A stretch of 64,000 nucleotides of DNA from Hippasteria phrygiana (lineage: Eukaryota > Echinodermata > Asteroidea > Valvatida > Goniasteridae). The notes beneath the pieces are model-generated. The model was not told where the DNA came from. It was given only the letters and a program-made list of their open reading frames with translations, and searched no databases. Location of the stretch: contig JAZGUH010000564.1 in the NCBI GenBank assembly GCA_037893225.1, positions 1,488,001 through 1,552,000 on the forward strand. The letters run 5' to 3'. Positions 44,701-54,020 of the stretch are shown one piece after another (position 1 is the first letter of the stretch; every line of letters starts with the position of its first letter). The translations under genes and the position numbers were made by a program.

Positions 44701-47066
44701 ATAAGCCATTGACAAGAAGAGGAATACTTAGTGTCGTCAGTTCCATCTACGATCCACATGGGTTTGTCAATCCATTCACCCTGAGAGCCAAGGTGATCAT
44801 ACAAGATCTGTGCCGCAGAAAGCTAAACTGGGATGAGGCACTACCGTCAATTCACTTTGACAGTTGGCAGCGATGGAAACAAGAATTACCAATGTTACAA
44901 CAGTTCAAGGTAAACAGGAGCATCAAGCCATATGGGTTTGGAGAGGTTGTCAAATATCAACTCCACCATTTCTCTGATGCATCAGAAGTGGCTTATGGAG
45001 CAACAACCTACCTGCGCATGACAAACTCAGAATGTCAAAATCACTGTTGTCTTCTCATGGCAAAGTCACACTTGGCTCCCATTAAGAAGATGACTATACC
45101 CAGGCTGGAATTGATGGGTGCAACACTCTCCGTCAAACTCGATGCTATGATTCATAGAGAGTCTGATTGGCCATTAGAGGAGTCAGTATTTTGGACAGAT
45201 AGTACAATAGTCCTGCAGTACGTGAGGAATGAGCAGAGACGTTTTCAAACATTCGTAGCAAACAGAGTTGCGGTCATTCACAGCGAGTCATCACCTGGTC
45301 AATGGCATCATGTTGAATCGAAGCTCAATCCTGCCGATGATATCACAAGAGGACAGACAGCTGAAGAGCTGCTTGCTAACAGGCGATGGCTGAATGGACC
45401 TGACTTTCTGTACCTTGAAGAGAGTGAATGGCCAGAATCACCGAACCTGAGAGATCTTGCAGAGGAAGATCCAGAAGTAAAGCCAGACAAGGAAATAGTC
45501 ACGGTATGTGCTGTGAACAAGGTGGAACAGTTGAACGTCGTGGACAGACTGTTGGAAGGACATTCCTCATGGTACAGACTTAAGAAGAGTGTGGCATGGT
45601 TGCTTCGGGTGAAGAACTACTTGCGAGCCAAGTCTAAAAGGCAACAGACAATGGACATGCAGATACCGATGACTGTAGATGAGATGACAACAGCGGAAGA
45701 CTCGATCATAAAGTACATCCAGAAGCAGTCTTTTTGTGAAGAGCTGAAGTTTCTTGAAAAGGAGAAAGAAGCTCCCGGAAAGTCAAAGGACTACATCAAG
45801 AAAAATAGTCCTCTCTACAAGCTTAACCCAGTGTTGTCAACTAATGGTATCATTAGGATTGGCGGTCGTCTCAAGAATGCCCCCGTAGATGAGCGAGTAA
45901 AACGCCCAGCCATTCTGCCCAAAAATCATCATGTGGTGATTTTGATCGTGAGACACTTCCATCAAGTATCCGGACACTCTGGCAGAGAGCATGTACTTTC
46001 CCTGCTGCGTCAAAGATACTGGTTGATCAGGGCCAGGCCGACAGTCCGCAATGCTTTGCGTGATTGTTTTCAGTGCAGGCGTCAATCAGCAGCACCAGTT
46101 GAGCAAAAGATGGCAGATCTACCGTCAGACAGGGTCACCCCAGACAAACCGCCATTTAGTTTCGTTGGTGTGGATTGTTTTGGCCCCTTCATGGTAAAAC
46201 AAGGTCGAAGCCTGGTCAAACGGTATGGATGCATATTTACCTGTTTGGTTGTCCGAGCCGTTCATATCGAAGTCCTGCATTCCATGGAGGCAGATTCCTT
46301 TATCAATGCATTACAGCGGTTTATGTCTCGACGTGGGCAGCCAGAAGAGATCAGGTCTGATAATGGGTCTAATTTCATTGGAGCCGAGCGTGAGCTTAGA
46401 GAAGCCTTGAAGTCCTTAAACCAACAAAAGGTTGGTGAGTTTTTCCTTCAGAAGGGAATTAAGTGGAAGTTTAACCCCCCTACTGCATCACACATGGGTG
46501 GAGCCTGGGAGAGGCAGATTAGAACCACGCGGAAGCTGATGAATTCACTGATGAAAGAGCAAACCATGTTCGAGGAAAGTTTGTCTACATTGATGTGTCT
46601 GGTTGAGTCCATCATCAATGGAAGGCCAATTACGACAGTATCAGATGATGTGAATGACCCAGAGCCACTTACACCCAACCACTTACTCCTGCTTCGCTCA
46701 GGACCTGTCTTGCCACCCGGTGAATTTGACAAGAAGGATATGTATGGACGTAGAAGATGGAGGCAGGTTCAGTATTTAGCGGATGTGTTTTGGAGAAGAT
46801 GGATTGGGGAGTATCTTCCAGCTCTACAGGAAAGACAAAAATGGTTTGAGTCAAAGAGGAACGTCAGGGTTGGGGACCTGGTTCTTGTTGTTGACGGTGA
46901 CTTACCAAGGAGTAAATGGCTCATGGGGCGGGTGATTGAAACATACCAAGGAGGTGACCAGCTAGTCAGAGCAGTAAGGGTCAAGACAAGGTCAGCTACT
47001 TTGATGAGACCAGTTCAGAAACTTTGTCTTCTTGAAACAGTAGAGAGAGCCGAAAGCATGGATTAG
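41769..47066 (+). CDS. BEL gag-pol polyprotein, 1765 aa, RT active-site region deleted
   Basis: The first in-frame ATG is at 41769; an open frame upstream lies in the LTR. In order: an N-terminal coiled-coil gag with an Ala/Glu-rich helix; CCHC-type zinc knuckles near 476 (LCYNCLRPGHMSNAC); an aspartic protease with LLDSGSTSTFC, Asp584; RT with MADIQAMFHQV, motif A Asp917; RNase H (HFSDASEVAYG, FWTDSTIVL); integrase with HHCC and a DDE core (VGVDCFGPF, RSDNGSNFIG, GGAWERQ); and a C-terminal KWLMGRVIE region typical of Pao. Around residue 978 FALQRTAKD runs straight into KPLTRRGILSVVSS. In family members these are separated by roughly 100 or more residues that include the YxDD box. The loss keeps the frame. 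RT should therefore be inactive although the rest of the polyprotein is open. Confidence 0.9.
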   Translation: MSRQGEMRLEQQGSATTDKNTGHQEGDILPEDSVSQCWSKASSTARSVASARVKAAAKKAALEAEQAALHQLQALEVEELKVRQRKTQLAMKTKLAMAQAEEAVYALNDSNEHSTALSAQTSDESEEQVSAHQPLSTSVVDTSPACQATELDMAKEPVMMPDTGATDHPNKTPDTDNTVVRVKTTEAAIGSKENTASILELVHQGQIQQERLLEVIQLPKTEPFTFDGDPLQYWVFIRAFDNSVDKSNLEDTAKLIRLLQYCTGRAKKVIQCCSVMQPSEGYKKAKALLKERFGNNYTIAEAWVSKVTEGTSIGPYDKKALREYADDLKTCKETLSGMGYIQEINTQKVLVSLVEKLPNYLRNRWVKQVRVIRKKKDRSPQIGDLVEFVEDAADEVNDPVYGALSKPKDRLVSRNVPRSPVSRYSKGNYTMMTNAKPTGNMTCILCNGSHTLFGCSEFKGKRPQERFEFAKSTKLCYNCLRPGHMSNACTLNRVCSVAGCGRKHTKFLHQIKTIPDDLLTPRSEVTMVPAEPAATVQSGFTETEVDMSCNVTGVGTFRVALPIVPVTVKAMDGGVCVDTYALLDSGSTSTFCTEELAKQLKLSGEGQLLSLTTLAEENVQTQTTVVSLTVSGIGRGQTVDLPLVYTRQELPIHKANLARREDIEKWPHLQGIKLLQVDKGQVNLLIGQDVPEALMPLEVRKGEKNAPYATRTELGWSLNGPLGSVSKHFAASNFIAADNALESQLKMFWRLDTTESLHDDTKGMSVMDKKAVAIWDEGVRLINGHYELPIPFKSRPPDLVDNRTIAEHRLFSLGKRLQRDTLLHSQYTEGMKDLVSKGYAERVPEEVPPSDRLVWYLPHHPVYHPYKPDKVRIVFDCASLHCGTSLNDQVLSGPDLTNKLLGVLLRFRQETVALMADIQAMFHQVRVFPEDRDVLRYLWWSDGDSSQRPSVYRMTAHPFGGTWSPSCCTFALQRTAKDKPLTRRGILSVVSSIYDPHGFVNPFTLRAKVIIQDLCRRKLNWDEALPSIHFDSWQRWKQELPMLQQFKVNRSIKPYGFGEVVKYQLHHFSDASEVAYGATTYLRMTNSECQNHCCLLMAKSHLAPIKKMTIPRLELMGATLSVKLDAMIHRESDWPLEESVFWTDSTIVLQYVRNEQRRFQTFVANRVAVIHSESSPGQWHHVESKLNPADDITRGQTAEELLANRRWLNGPDFLYLEESEWPESPNLRDLAEEDPEVKPDKEIVTVCAVNKVEQLNVVDRLLEGHSSWYRLKKSVAWLLRVKNYLRAKSKRQQTMDMQIPMTVDEMTTAEDSIIKYIQKQSFCEELKFLEKEKEAPGKSKDYIKKNSPLYKLNPVLSTNGIIRIGGRLKNAPVDERVKRPAILPKNHHVVILIVRHFHQVSGHSGREHVLSLLRQRYWLIRARPTVRNALRDCFQCRRQSAAPVEQKMADLPSDRVTPDKPPFSFVGVDCFGPFMVKQGRSLVKRYGCIFTCLVVRAVHIEVLHSMEADSFINALQRFMSRRGQPEEIRSDNGSNFIGAERELREALKSLNQQKVGEFFLQKGIKWKFNPPTASHMGGAWERQIRTTRKLMNSLMKEQTMFEESLSTLMCLVESIINGRPITTVSDDVNDPEPLTPNHLLLLRSGPVLPPGEFDKKDMYGRRRWRQVQYLADVFWRRWIGEYLPALQERQKWFESKRNVRVGDLVLVVDGDLPRSKWLMGRVIETYQGGDQLVRAVRVKTRSATLMRPVQKLCLLETVERAESMD

Positions 47067-47311
47067 TTGTTACTTGCAAGTTTGTCTTGAAGCTTATTTC
47101 CCAATAGTTAGAACAATTACTAAGGGGTTCATATGATTTAATCCAGAAAGTGACATTTTTTGGTTGTGAGTTACTTATTAGTGTGTAATTGACAATAACC
47201 TGAAATCACTGGTATTTGAAAACTTAAAGGTACTTTAGCATTCTGCCTTAATTTGGTATGAATAAGTAAATGCCATTTTCGTGGTTAGAAACGACATTTA
47301 AGGGGTCGGGA

Positions 47312-47953
47312 TGTAATGCCAGAATGCTATGTGTGTCTTTTATTCAAGATTTTTTGATTTGCGCTTGTTCTCGACACAAGAGGGCGCTGTTGTTCTCCGC
47401 CGGTAGAAGTCAGTTATATAAAAACACATACGTTCAGTCAGCGTCATGTCACATGTTTGTCGGAAATTTGTTTTCCAAAGGACAACCCAAAGTCGTAAGT
47501 TTTGATGATTAATATGGTTTAAGGTTTCCCCCAAACTTTGTTGAATAGTAATTAAGTGGGATAATGCCTTGGTTTAATGTTCATTTATAAAGGGGAGTTT
47601 TGTGTATGTGAAACTAAGAGACACATTGGAAATTATGTATGAACGTTACAAGCATGCATGAGGCCCATATTACATGAACATGAATTGTATGCATTTATTC
47701 GCATATATAATGTACTCGGGACTCTTACACCATCATGGGGAAATAATGACACAACTATACCAGGCTTTATGACTGACAAGAGACAACATGTACACCTTAT
47801 TATTACACATGCTGTTCCATTATTTAATAAGTGATTCTGATACATATCTGTTGTTCTTTGTTTCTTTATGTAGATTAAACCGTGTTCATGATTAAGTGGA
47901 TAACTATTGTCATCCGTCGTCAAGTTCATTGGAGCTTTCAAGTGTCGTTCACA
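47312..47953 (+). repeat. BEL 3' LTR, 642 bp
   Basis: Same sequence as 41088-41728 apart from one extra T and one C/T difference. It is followed by CCCGG at 47954-47958, after which the interrupted gypsy RT resumes on the minus strand. Confidence 0.93.
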
Positions 47954-49191
47954 CCCGGCGCGTTTACAAGCCCGAAAGGCATCCGCGTATACTCAAATAA
48001 TCCAAAAGGCACCCTAAAAGCGGTCTTTGGAATAGACTCAGAATCCATCATAACCTGATGATACCCGTGCGCAAGATCAAGCGAAGTAAAGTAGCGCGCG
48101 CCACGCAGAGCCTCTAACGATTCATCAATACGCGGCAGCGGAAATGCATCACGCACTGTTTTTGCATTAAGTTTCCGATAATCAACACATATTCGGATTG
48201 TCCCATCCCGCTTCTTGACCAGAACAATGGGACTTGCGTACGGACTTCCACTCTTTTGGATGATTCCTTGCTCCAGGAACTTTTGAAGCAACTCCTTTAC
48301 CTCTGCCACATTCTGAGGGGGAATTGTACGATATGGCTGACTTACTGGTGCATCATCAGTCGTATGTATCTTGTGTGGAACTTTGTCACATGTACCCAAA
48401 TCAAGTGGACCCTTAGAGAAAACATTGTCATGCTTCTGAATCAAATGCACAACACGATCAAACTCGTCATTACTCAAATCACATGAATCTAAATTTACCC
48501 CTGGTGGTAGCTGATATGAACTTCCATCTGCAAATACATGTGTCCTAGATTCCTGATGTTCATCTATCCCCAACACAGAATCAGACTCCTTAGAGTCCTG
48601 CTCATTTGGACCTACATGTATGTCATAGTAACTATCAGCCGACTGGGCGAATATCCTATTTACAGAAACTGTTAGCTCACTACCGTCTAAATCGCAATCC
48701 AGCTGCAGGGTGGGGAAAACTTCAGTAAGTGATGCTACTTGTGGGGGAATGGACACAGCTTGTGCCCCCATGTTGGCTACAAGAACATTTACCCTGTTCC
48801 CTTGCACAACCTCACATGAATCATAGACCCTTAAGCCACTGCTTAACCCTGGATCACTTGAATGTGAAGTCGCTTCTCCTACCGAAATTCCATTTGGATT
48901 TCCCTGTAGCACCACAGTTTTCCCTTCCCACACATCTGAAGGTGCGCGCACGTTACATGTCATGGACCGCACTTCCCTTGGGGGAATAAATGTCATACAA
49001 CGCCCCGTGCGAACAGCCACTGGCCCCTTTTGTTTGGCCGGAACCTTACCCGGTTCCTTTTTAGTCAAATTGTACCAATGTAGGGTTACATTCCATGCTT
49101 CAGCATCTCTATGTGAGGGATCTACTGCTATATCCTTTAACTGGTGCAAAACATTGCAACCCAACAGAACGGGGCCACGCCCATTTCCCAA
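47954..49191 (-). pseudogene. Gypsy pol, region after protease and N-terminal half of RT
   Basis: The open minus-strand frame covers the spacer after the protease (GPVLLGCNVLHQLKDIAV) and the RT fingers and palm: PYRTIPPQNVAEVKELLQKF, SPIVLVKKRDGTIRICVDYR, FTSLDLAHGYHQV with the motif A Asp, and FEYTRMPFGLVNAP. It stops where the BEL element is inserted. The catalytic YLDD lies on the far side, at about 41020. The start at 49191 is not a natural start; the frame is entered through a frameshift from the damaged protease region. Confidence 0.9.
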
Positions 49192-49566
49192 ACCGTCCCC
49201 TTGTCTTTAACAACAAGGAAATGTGCCTCAACCGTTTGGTTAAAAACCCGCAAGGGAATCTGGAGATATCCTTCAACCGGTACTTCCCAAGATCATACGC
49301 CAAACACGCGTAAATAAGTACCCACTGGTTCCACCCCGGTCACATGCGCGGCCAATTTATTCCTATAAAATGCTGCGCTTAATAAGGGAGGTTTCTGCCC
49401 CTGTGTCAAGAACAACATTGACAGGGACCCCTGCCAACTCTACCTGAGCCCTTGGGCTGGCATGTACCAGTTTATCAAGAACATCATTAGTTGACAGAAC
49501 TCCAGAACTCAACCCCTTATCGGTTTTATTCTTGGGCGAGGCCTCTTTCTTACTTCCCTCAACCAC
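49192..49566 (-). pseudogene. Gypsy aspartic protease region, frameshifted
   Basis: VNVVLDTGAETSLIKRS carries the DTG active-site motif of a retropepsin. The frame ends at 49363-49365. Protease-like sequence then continues in a second frame (NKLAAHVTGVEPVGTY), meets a stop, and returns to the pol frame near 49200. It is offset by one base from gag: a run of six C on the minus strand near 49585-49590 has one base more than would keep the frame. Whether that single offset is a programmed shift or an indel cannot be told from this copy, but the later breaks are damage. Confidence 0.75.
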
Positions 49567-50668
49567 TTGGCCTACAGTGGCGAGGGGGGTAGTTTAACCC
49601 TCCCCCACTTTGTGGTTGCGAATCCCCTGACTGAACACTAACTGGGTTTTTAGCATTCAGAGTCTGCTTGTTATCTCTGTTTCTGTTCGGACAATCACTC
49701 TTAAAATGACCTGGTTGCTTACAAGAGAAACATACAAGTTGTCTCTTAACCCAAGGTTTCGAAACCTTGTCACTATTTGCAACCCTAGGTACCTCACTAA
49801 GAAGCAAGCGCTTCATAAGCACAGCAACTTGCTCTTGTTGCTTCTGCAGCTGCGTCTGCTGCTCTTGCAGACACTATAGAATCTGTGTTTGATGTTGCAA
49901 CACTTGTTGCAACTCTGGACTGGGTTCAGGATTCTTATTTCTCATCGTGCCTCCCACCAAAACATCAGATACATATTCGTCTGTTTCCCTATCGCAATCT
50001 GCGACGACCTGTCTAGCCTGTGCACGCTTTGCCTTGGGAGCCCTCTCGAGATCTCTAAAAATCTCGAGTGCTGCAGCGCGCAATTCAGGAAATGTCTGCG
50101 AAGGCTTTGTTAGCTCTAACCTCCTTAGCTCTAACCTAACACCCTGGCTGCGCGCCCCAGCCACAAACTGCCCACTAAGAACTTTATCACGGAGACCTTG
50201 CAACGAAGCTTTCTCACTTTCAGAGGCCACTTCCAATATCCGATCATACAACCTCACCAGAGCTCTAGAAAAGTCCATCAAGGACTCGTCCTCTTGTTGT
50301 GTTCGTTCATACAATGCCTTGTGAAGCGACTGTACAGTCTCCCAACCCCCAAAATGCCTATGAAGAAGTTTTGCAAGTGCCTGGAATTCCAACCCTGTTT
50401 CTCCATGACACTTTATCTCATCACGTGCTGTCCCCTTTAAATGGTTGAGCACAACCTGAGCCTTTTCAGATTCAGATATTTTACACTGTTGACAATATAT
50501 TTCCACTTCTTCCAACCATTCTTTTACTGTGGGGTCCCCTGGTTTTACGGGTCTACCAGCAAAGCATGTCAATTTAATTGGCCTCTGAACAGTGGGTCGG
50601 CTCTGCCTCAAGGCATCCGTAAGCCCTTTTACCAACTGCTCGACCAGAACAGACTCCGAGGTTGCCAT
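49559..50668 (-). pseudogene. Gypsy gag with zinc knuckle, one in-frame stop
   Basis: The ATG at 50668 (MATSESVLVEQLVKG) follows a GTG-initiated extension that I disregard. The frame shows a retrotransposon capsid (IKLTCFAGRPVKPGDPTVKE, EIYCQQCKISESEKAQVVLN, ALAKLLHRHFGGW, QQEDESLMDFSRALVRL). A TAG at 49874-49876 interrupts after LQHQTQIL. The same frame continues through a Gln-rich coil (QEQQTQLQKQQEQ) to a CCHC knuckle, CFSCKQPGHFKSDC, and ends at 49559. A single C-to-T change of a Gln codon would explain the stop. Gag would form the particle and bind element RNA. Confidence 0.88.
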
Positions 50669-51275
50669 TTCCTCAAGCACAATACAAAGAATCGCCCAGT
50701 ATAAAACTTCACACTAGCCTGAAACTCAATTACTGGAAAATCAACACAATTCACTCAAAATTCTAATCACAATCGAAAGAAAATCGAAACTTTTACCTGC
50801 ACTGACTGGAATTCTAATTTCTCGTATGTATACATGTAAACTGTAAACAGACACATGTTACAACTACCGGTAACAAAAAGCAACTACAGCTCACACGATC
50901 ATAAATTATTCGGTCCAGTTCACTTGATTCTTGGACAGTATTCCCCGACGGCTGAGATCCTCGACCCACACACTCGCTACGTCGCTGCACACCACGGATC
51001 CGTCAGCGGTTCTTCGGCCCGTCCGTCATGGACTCCTCCCTCGCCCACCAGTCGCCCGGCACCCGTCCCCGGCCGGCTGGCTCAGGTTACGCTGGTCCAC
51101 TCCACAAACACCGACTCTCATGCAGCACCACGCCGTCTGCAACCCACGGCCGCTTGGCTCCGCACACGCTCACCGCTCGGCAGCCTCAAAACTTTCACTC
51201 AGCCTGGATCTCCGTCGCCAAATCAGCAACACCGGTGTCTGAACAGCATCCACCCCATCCGTGTTACCATAAAAC
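50669..51275 (-). other. Gypsy 5' leader with probable primer-binding site
   Basis: Non-coding leader between the 5' LTR and gag. On the minus strand, TGGTAACACGGATGGGG starts at 51269, six bases from the LTR, where a tRNA 3' end would pair; the tRNA was not identified. A GC-rich stretch lies at 50990-51200. Plus-strand frames here (for example 50855-51280) are shadows. Confidence 0.55.
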
Positions 51276-51839
51276 TGTAGTATAATTAGTTTAATTCTTG
51301 CGAATTAGGGTTCCTGGGGTCTCTGGAAGAAGACACAGCTGATGCATCCACTGTTTTGATTCTGATCAATGTTTTATTCGAAGACAGACAGATTAACAAT
51401 TTATGCTGATTGGAGTACGATTGAACAAGATTAGATTCCGATTAGTCAGGCATCGTTGTGATTAGAAGATTACCCCCCAATCATTCCGGGCTAGGTGTAC
51501 ATCCCACAGGCACACTACTCGGACGCCATGCTGCTTGAGCTCGTCCCTTGTGTAATCCTCAGAAACATCTAAACAAAGTCTCCTGCCTTTCTTATGCATG
51601 TCCCCCAAAACGACAACTTTTCCACACGCCCCAATGTGAGACGCACACTCGCTGTCTCAAAATGTATCAATTTGGTTTGACCCGGGGTCACGCGCTTCCA
51701 GCGCCCCAGATACAGTTGCTATATTTAGTTCACCACCAAATGCAAAGCAATGTATGTGGCTATAGTGTAGTAGCGCCCTCTTGTGACTCAAAATGGGATG
51801 TAAAATATTAACAACAAAAAGTCATACCCTACCCCTACA
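51276..51839 (-). repeat. Gypsy 5' LTR, 564 bp
   Basis: It is the same LTR as 36970-37524 but nine bases longer through small indels (a 6-base and a 5-base insertion, two 1-base losses). Followed by GTAA (51840-51843). Confidence 0.92.
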
Positions 51840-53892
51840 GTAAATTTGTTTCTTGTACACGTTTCATTCTGTCAACCTCTTTGGGCATTAAACAGACTTC
51901 AAATTTGATGAAAATTTGCACAGACTGAAGCTCTGTGCTGAACTCGTACATATATGTCTCAGATGTCATGATGACATCAGGGGTCATGTAAAGTCATCTT
52001 AAAGGTGCGTTTTACAACAGCTTATAGTTGGTGAACTAATATGCCGATTGAGTTGAAACGCTATATGTGCATAGGCCTATAGACCATATCGAAAATACCG
52101 CCTGGTCAAGACGTCACAATGGTCACAAGTAAAAATTCAAAATATCGGTTAAGAAATGCTGAAGTTATCAAATTGTAAAACGGCCGTCGTAATTTGGTTT
52201 GCTTTTGACACGCCGCATAAACAGACCGGGGTATGTGGTCCAAGTGTCGGACTCCGGTTTTTCAACCGATATTTAAAACTTTTTTTGGCGCGAATTTCTT
52301 TATTTTGTATTGATTTTTGAATGGATAACCAACACCTATTTGTTGCCGGAGTAATTTTGAAAAAGTCCAAGAAACAAACAAGTTATCGATGGTACCCCCG
52401 TTTTTACAAAAAATCTTGTCACATTTTCGTGTAAAAATGAGGATTTCATCCATTTGGTCACCTGTTCTGTCTGTTTTTCCAATTTTCAATTGTAATTTAC
52501 ATAAAATAGGTGGAAGTCAGCAGGCCGTGCGTCAGAAACATGACATACAGTATAATTAAAAGGCCCTTAACCTGTATCAGTTTTGCATACGTTAACAAAA
52601 TGACAAAATAACAAAATGAGCTTCGTGTTGTTTCAAACTCATTAAGTGCCCTAGCGCAAGTGCCCCTTGCAAATTGCACCCAAGTTACGCCACTGCATCC
52701 TCCTGCTGCCAATCAGCCTCCCTTCCTTTCAATATCTACGTACTGTCTCCCCTGTAATCACCCCCTCCCCGCACCAGTAATATAGGTTTTCCCGCACATT
52801 AAAAACAAATAAATTCATTCAAATTCATAAACAGTTAACTTCAATTTCGTCCCAAGAAGACTGGAACGCGCAAATGCTACAACGAATTTAGTCATTGGTC
52901 ATTCCAAGTGATCAATAATATTATACTTTATTTAGGCAATTCATACAAAAATACACAACCACACAATTAATAAGTAAAATAAGTAATATAAGACAAGGAA
53001 TTGCACAGATTACGAAAATATTGCACAGAAAAGATACCACGAAAAAAATATTAAAAATAATGCACTACAAAAACGCACAATAGACCATGAAAAACCAGCA
53101 GATAAGCGCAAACAACGAAAACACAAGAAAACGAAACAACCGGACAAACAGAAGACCAAGAAACAATGGACGGAACACAAATCTGGGCTGCCTAGGAGAA
53201 AGACAAAAGTGAAATAAAACACTATCACCAAAGGGATGTGTAACAACAACAACGACGACGACGACGACCGGGAATACCAAAAAACAGACGAAATAAAAAC
53301 TGGGCTGCACAGGAAAAGGACAAAGGACAAAAATATAACACTATCACCAAAGGGGTGTGTCACTCAGACCCAAAACAACAGTAACAACCACAACAAAATC
53401 ACACATTTATAACACACAAACAAAGGCCAACATACACACCCACACAAAGTGCGGAATAGACACAACATAAACAAAAAACAGACAAGCACAATAACAAGCA
53501 GACACAAAAAGGGAAACCTGGCCAAAGGCCCAAAGAAAATTCAATTTAAGTTAAAAAGGTGACTTTTAAGTTCAGTAAAAAAAATAGACAATGGGGCGCA
53601 CGTAAACCTATTTACGAGGCTTACAGGGTAAGAACTCCAGTTCCTGATGAAGAGACAAGGCATAGAGTATTGAAATGTATCTGTGCGAGCAAACGGTGGT
53701 GAAAAGTTAACCTGGAGTCTGAATGTCTGTTATTAACAAAAGTGAAATACAACACTATCACCAAAGGGGTGTGTCAGCAGGGTTTTAGTACTACAATCAC
53801 CCATAACATGACGCATAAAACCAAGAGTCTTGTAGGCCTTGGTCGTGACGTTGTTCACATGCTCATCCAAACTGAGATTGTGCTGAATGTGA
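51840..53892. repeat. Copy A, third part of the tandem duplicated segment
   Basis: It aligns to 54495-56546 at an offset of 2655, then 2654 after a one-base deletion. By eye fewer than about fifteen differences appear over 2 kb. It contains three repeats of the sequence ACACTATCACCAAAGG (53217, 53338, 53750 areas) and ends in the truncated 3' portion of the minus-strand RT relic that is longer in copy B. Otherwise non-coding. Confidence 0.93.
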
Positions 53893-54020
53893 TGAAAATT
53901 TGCACAGACTGAAGCTCTGTGCTGAACTCGTACATATATGTATCAGATGTCATGATGACATCAGGGGTCATGTAAAGTCATCTTAAAGGTGCGTTTTACA
54001 ACAGCTTATAGTTGGTGAAC
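53891..54020. repeat. Junction segment, third copy of 51907-52036
   Basis: At 53891 the sequence jumps from the RT relic to GATGAAAATTTGCACAGACTG, which is otherwise found at 51907 and in copy B at about 54562. It runs to GTTGGTGAAC and then joins the start of copy B at TCTCTGGTTATAAATG. This patchwork marks the duplication breakpoint. Confidence 0.85.

Larger units (their letters stand above)
41088..47953 (+). mobile_element. BEL/Pao retrotransposon nested in the gypsy RT gene
   Basis: Two near-identical LTRs, a 5-bp CCCGG target duplication (41083-41087 and 47954-47958) and a single long gag-pol ORF define the element. A polypurine tract (AGGGGTCGGGA) precedes the 3' LTR. Five-base duplications are usual for BEL/Pao. 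Removal with one CCCGG restores the gypsy RT frame (NAPG-TFQR). The LTR similarity implies a very recent insertion. Confidence 0.95.
36970..51839 (-). mobile_element. Ty3/gypsy retrotransposon, 8.0 kb without the nested BEL element
   Basis: LTRs at both ends, a 4-bp GTAA target duplication (36966-36969 and 51840-51843) and an empty site in copy B (54495-54498) define it exactly. Gene order on the minus strand is gag with a zinc knuckle, protease, RT, RNase H, integrase, then an SGNH-hydrolase-like ORF. The RT is split by the BEL element at 41088-47953. A possible primer-binding site starting TGGTAACACGG lies at 51269, six bases inside the 5' LTR. Several stops and frameshifts in gag, protease and integrase show that this copy is not functional. 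Confidence 0.93.

Noticed and set aside
49559..49620. Programmed -1 frameshift between gypsy gag and protease at the C run
   Set aside because: A -1 shift at the C-rich heptamer would run into a stop; the protease frame needs the opposite shift, so an indel is at least as likely.
53010..53363. Hydrophobic minus-strand frames of 117 and 81 codons, repeated at 55664-56017
   Set aside because: They lie in AC-rich non-coding sequence of the duplicated segment; the hydrophobic peptides come from poly-pyrimidine composition and overlap in two frames.
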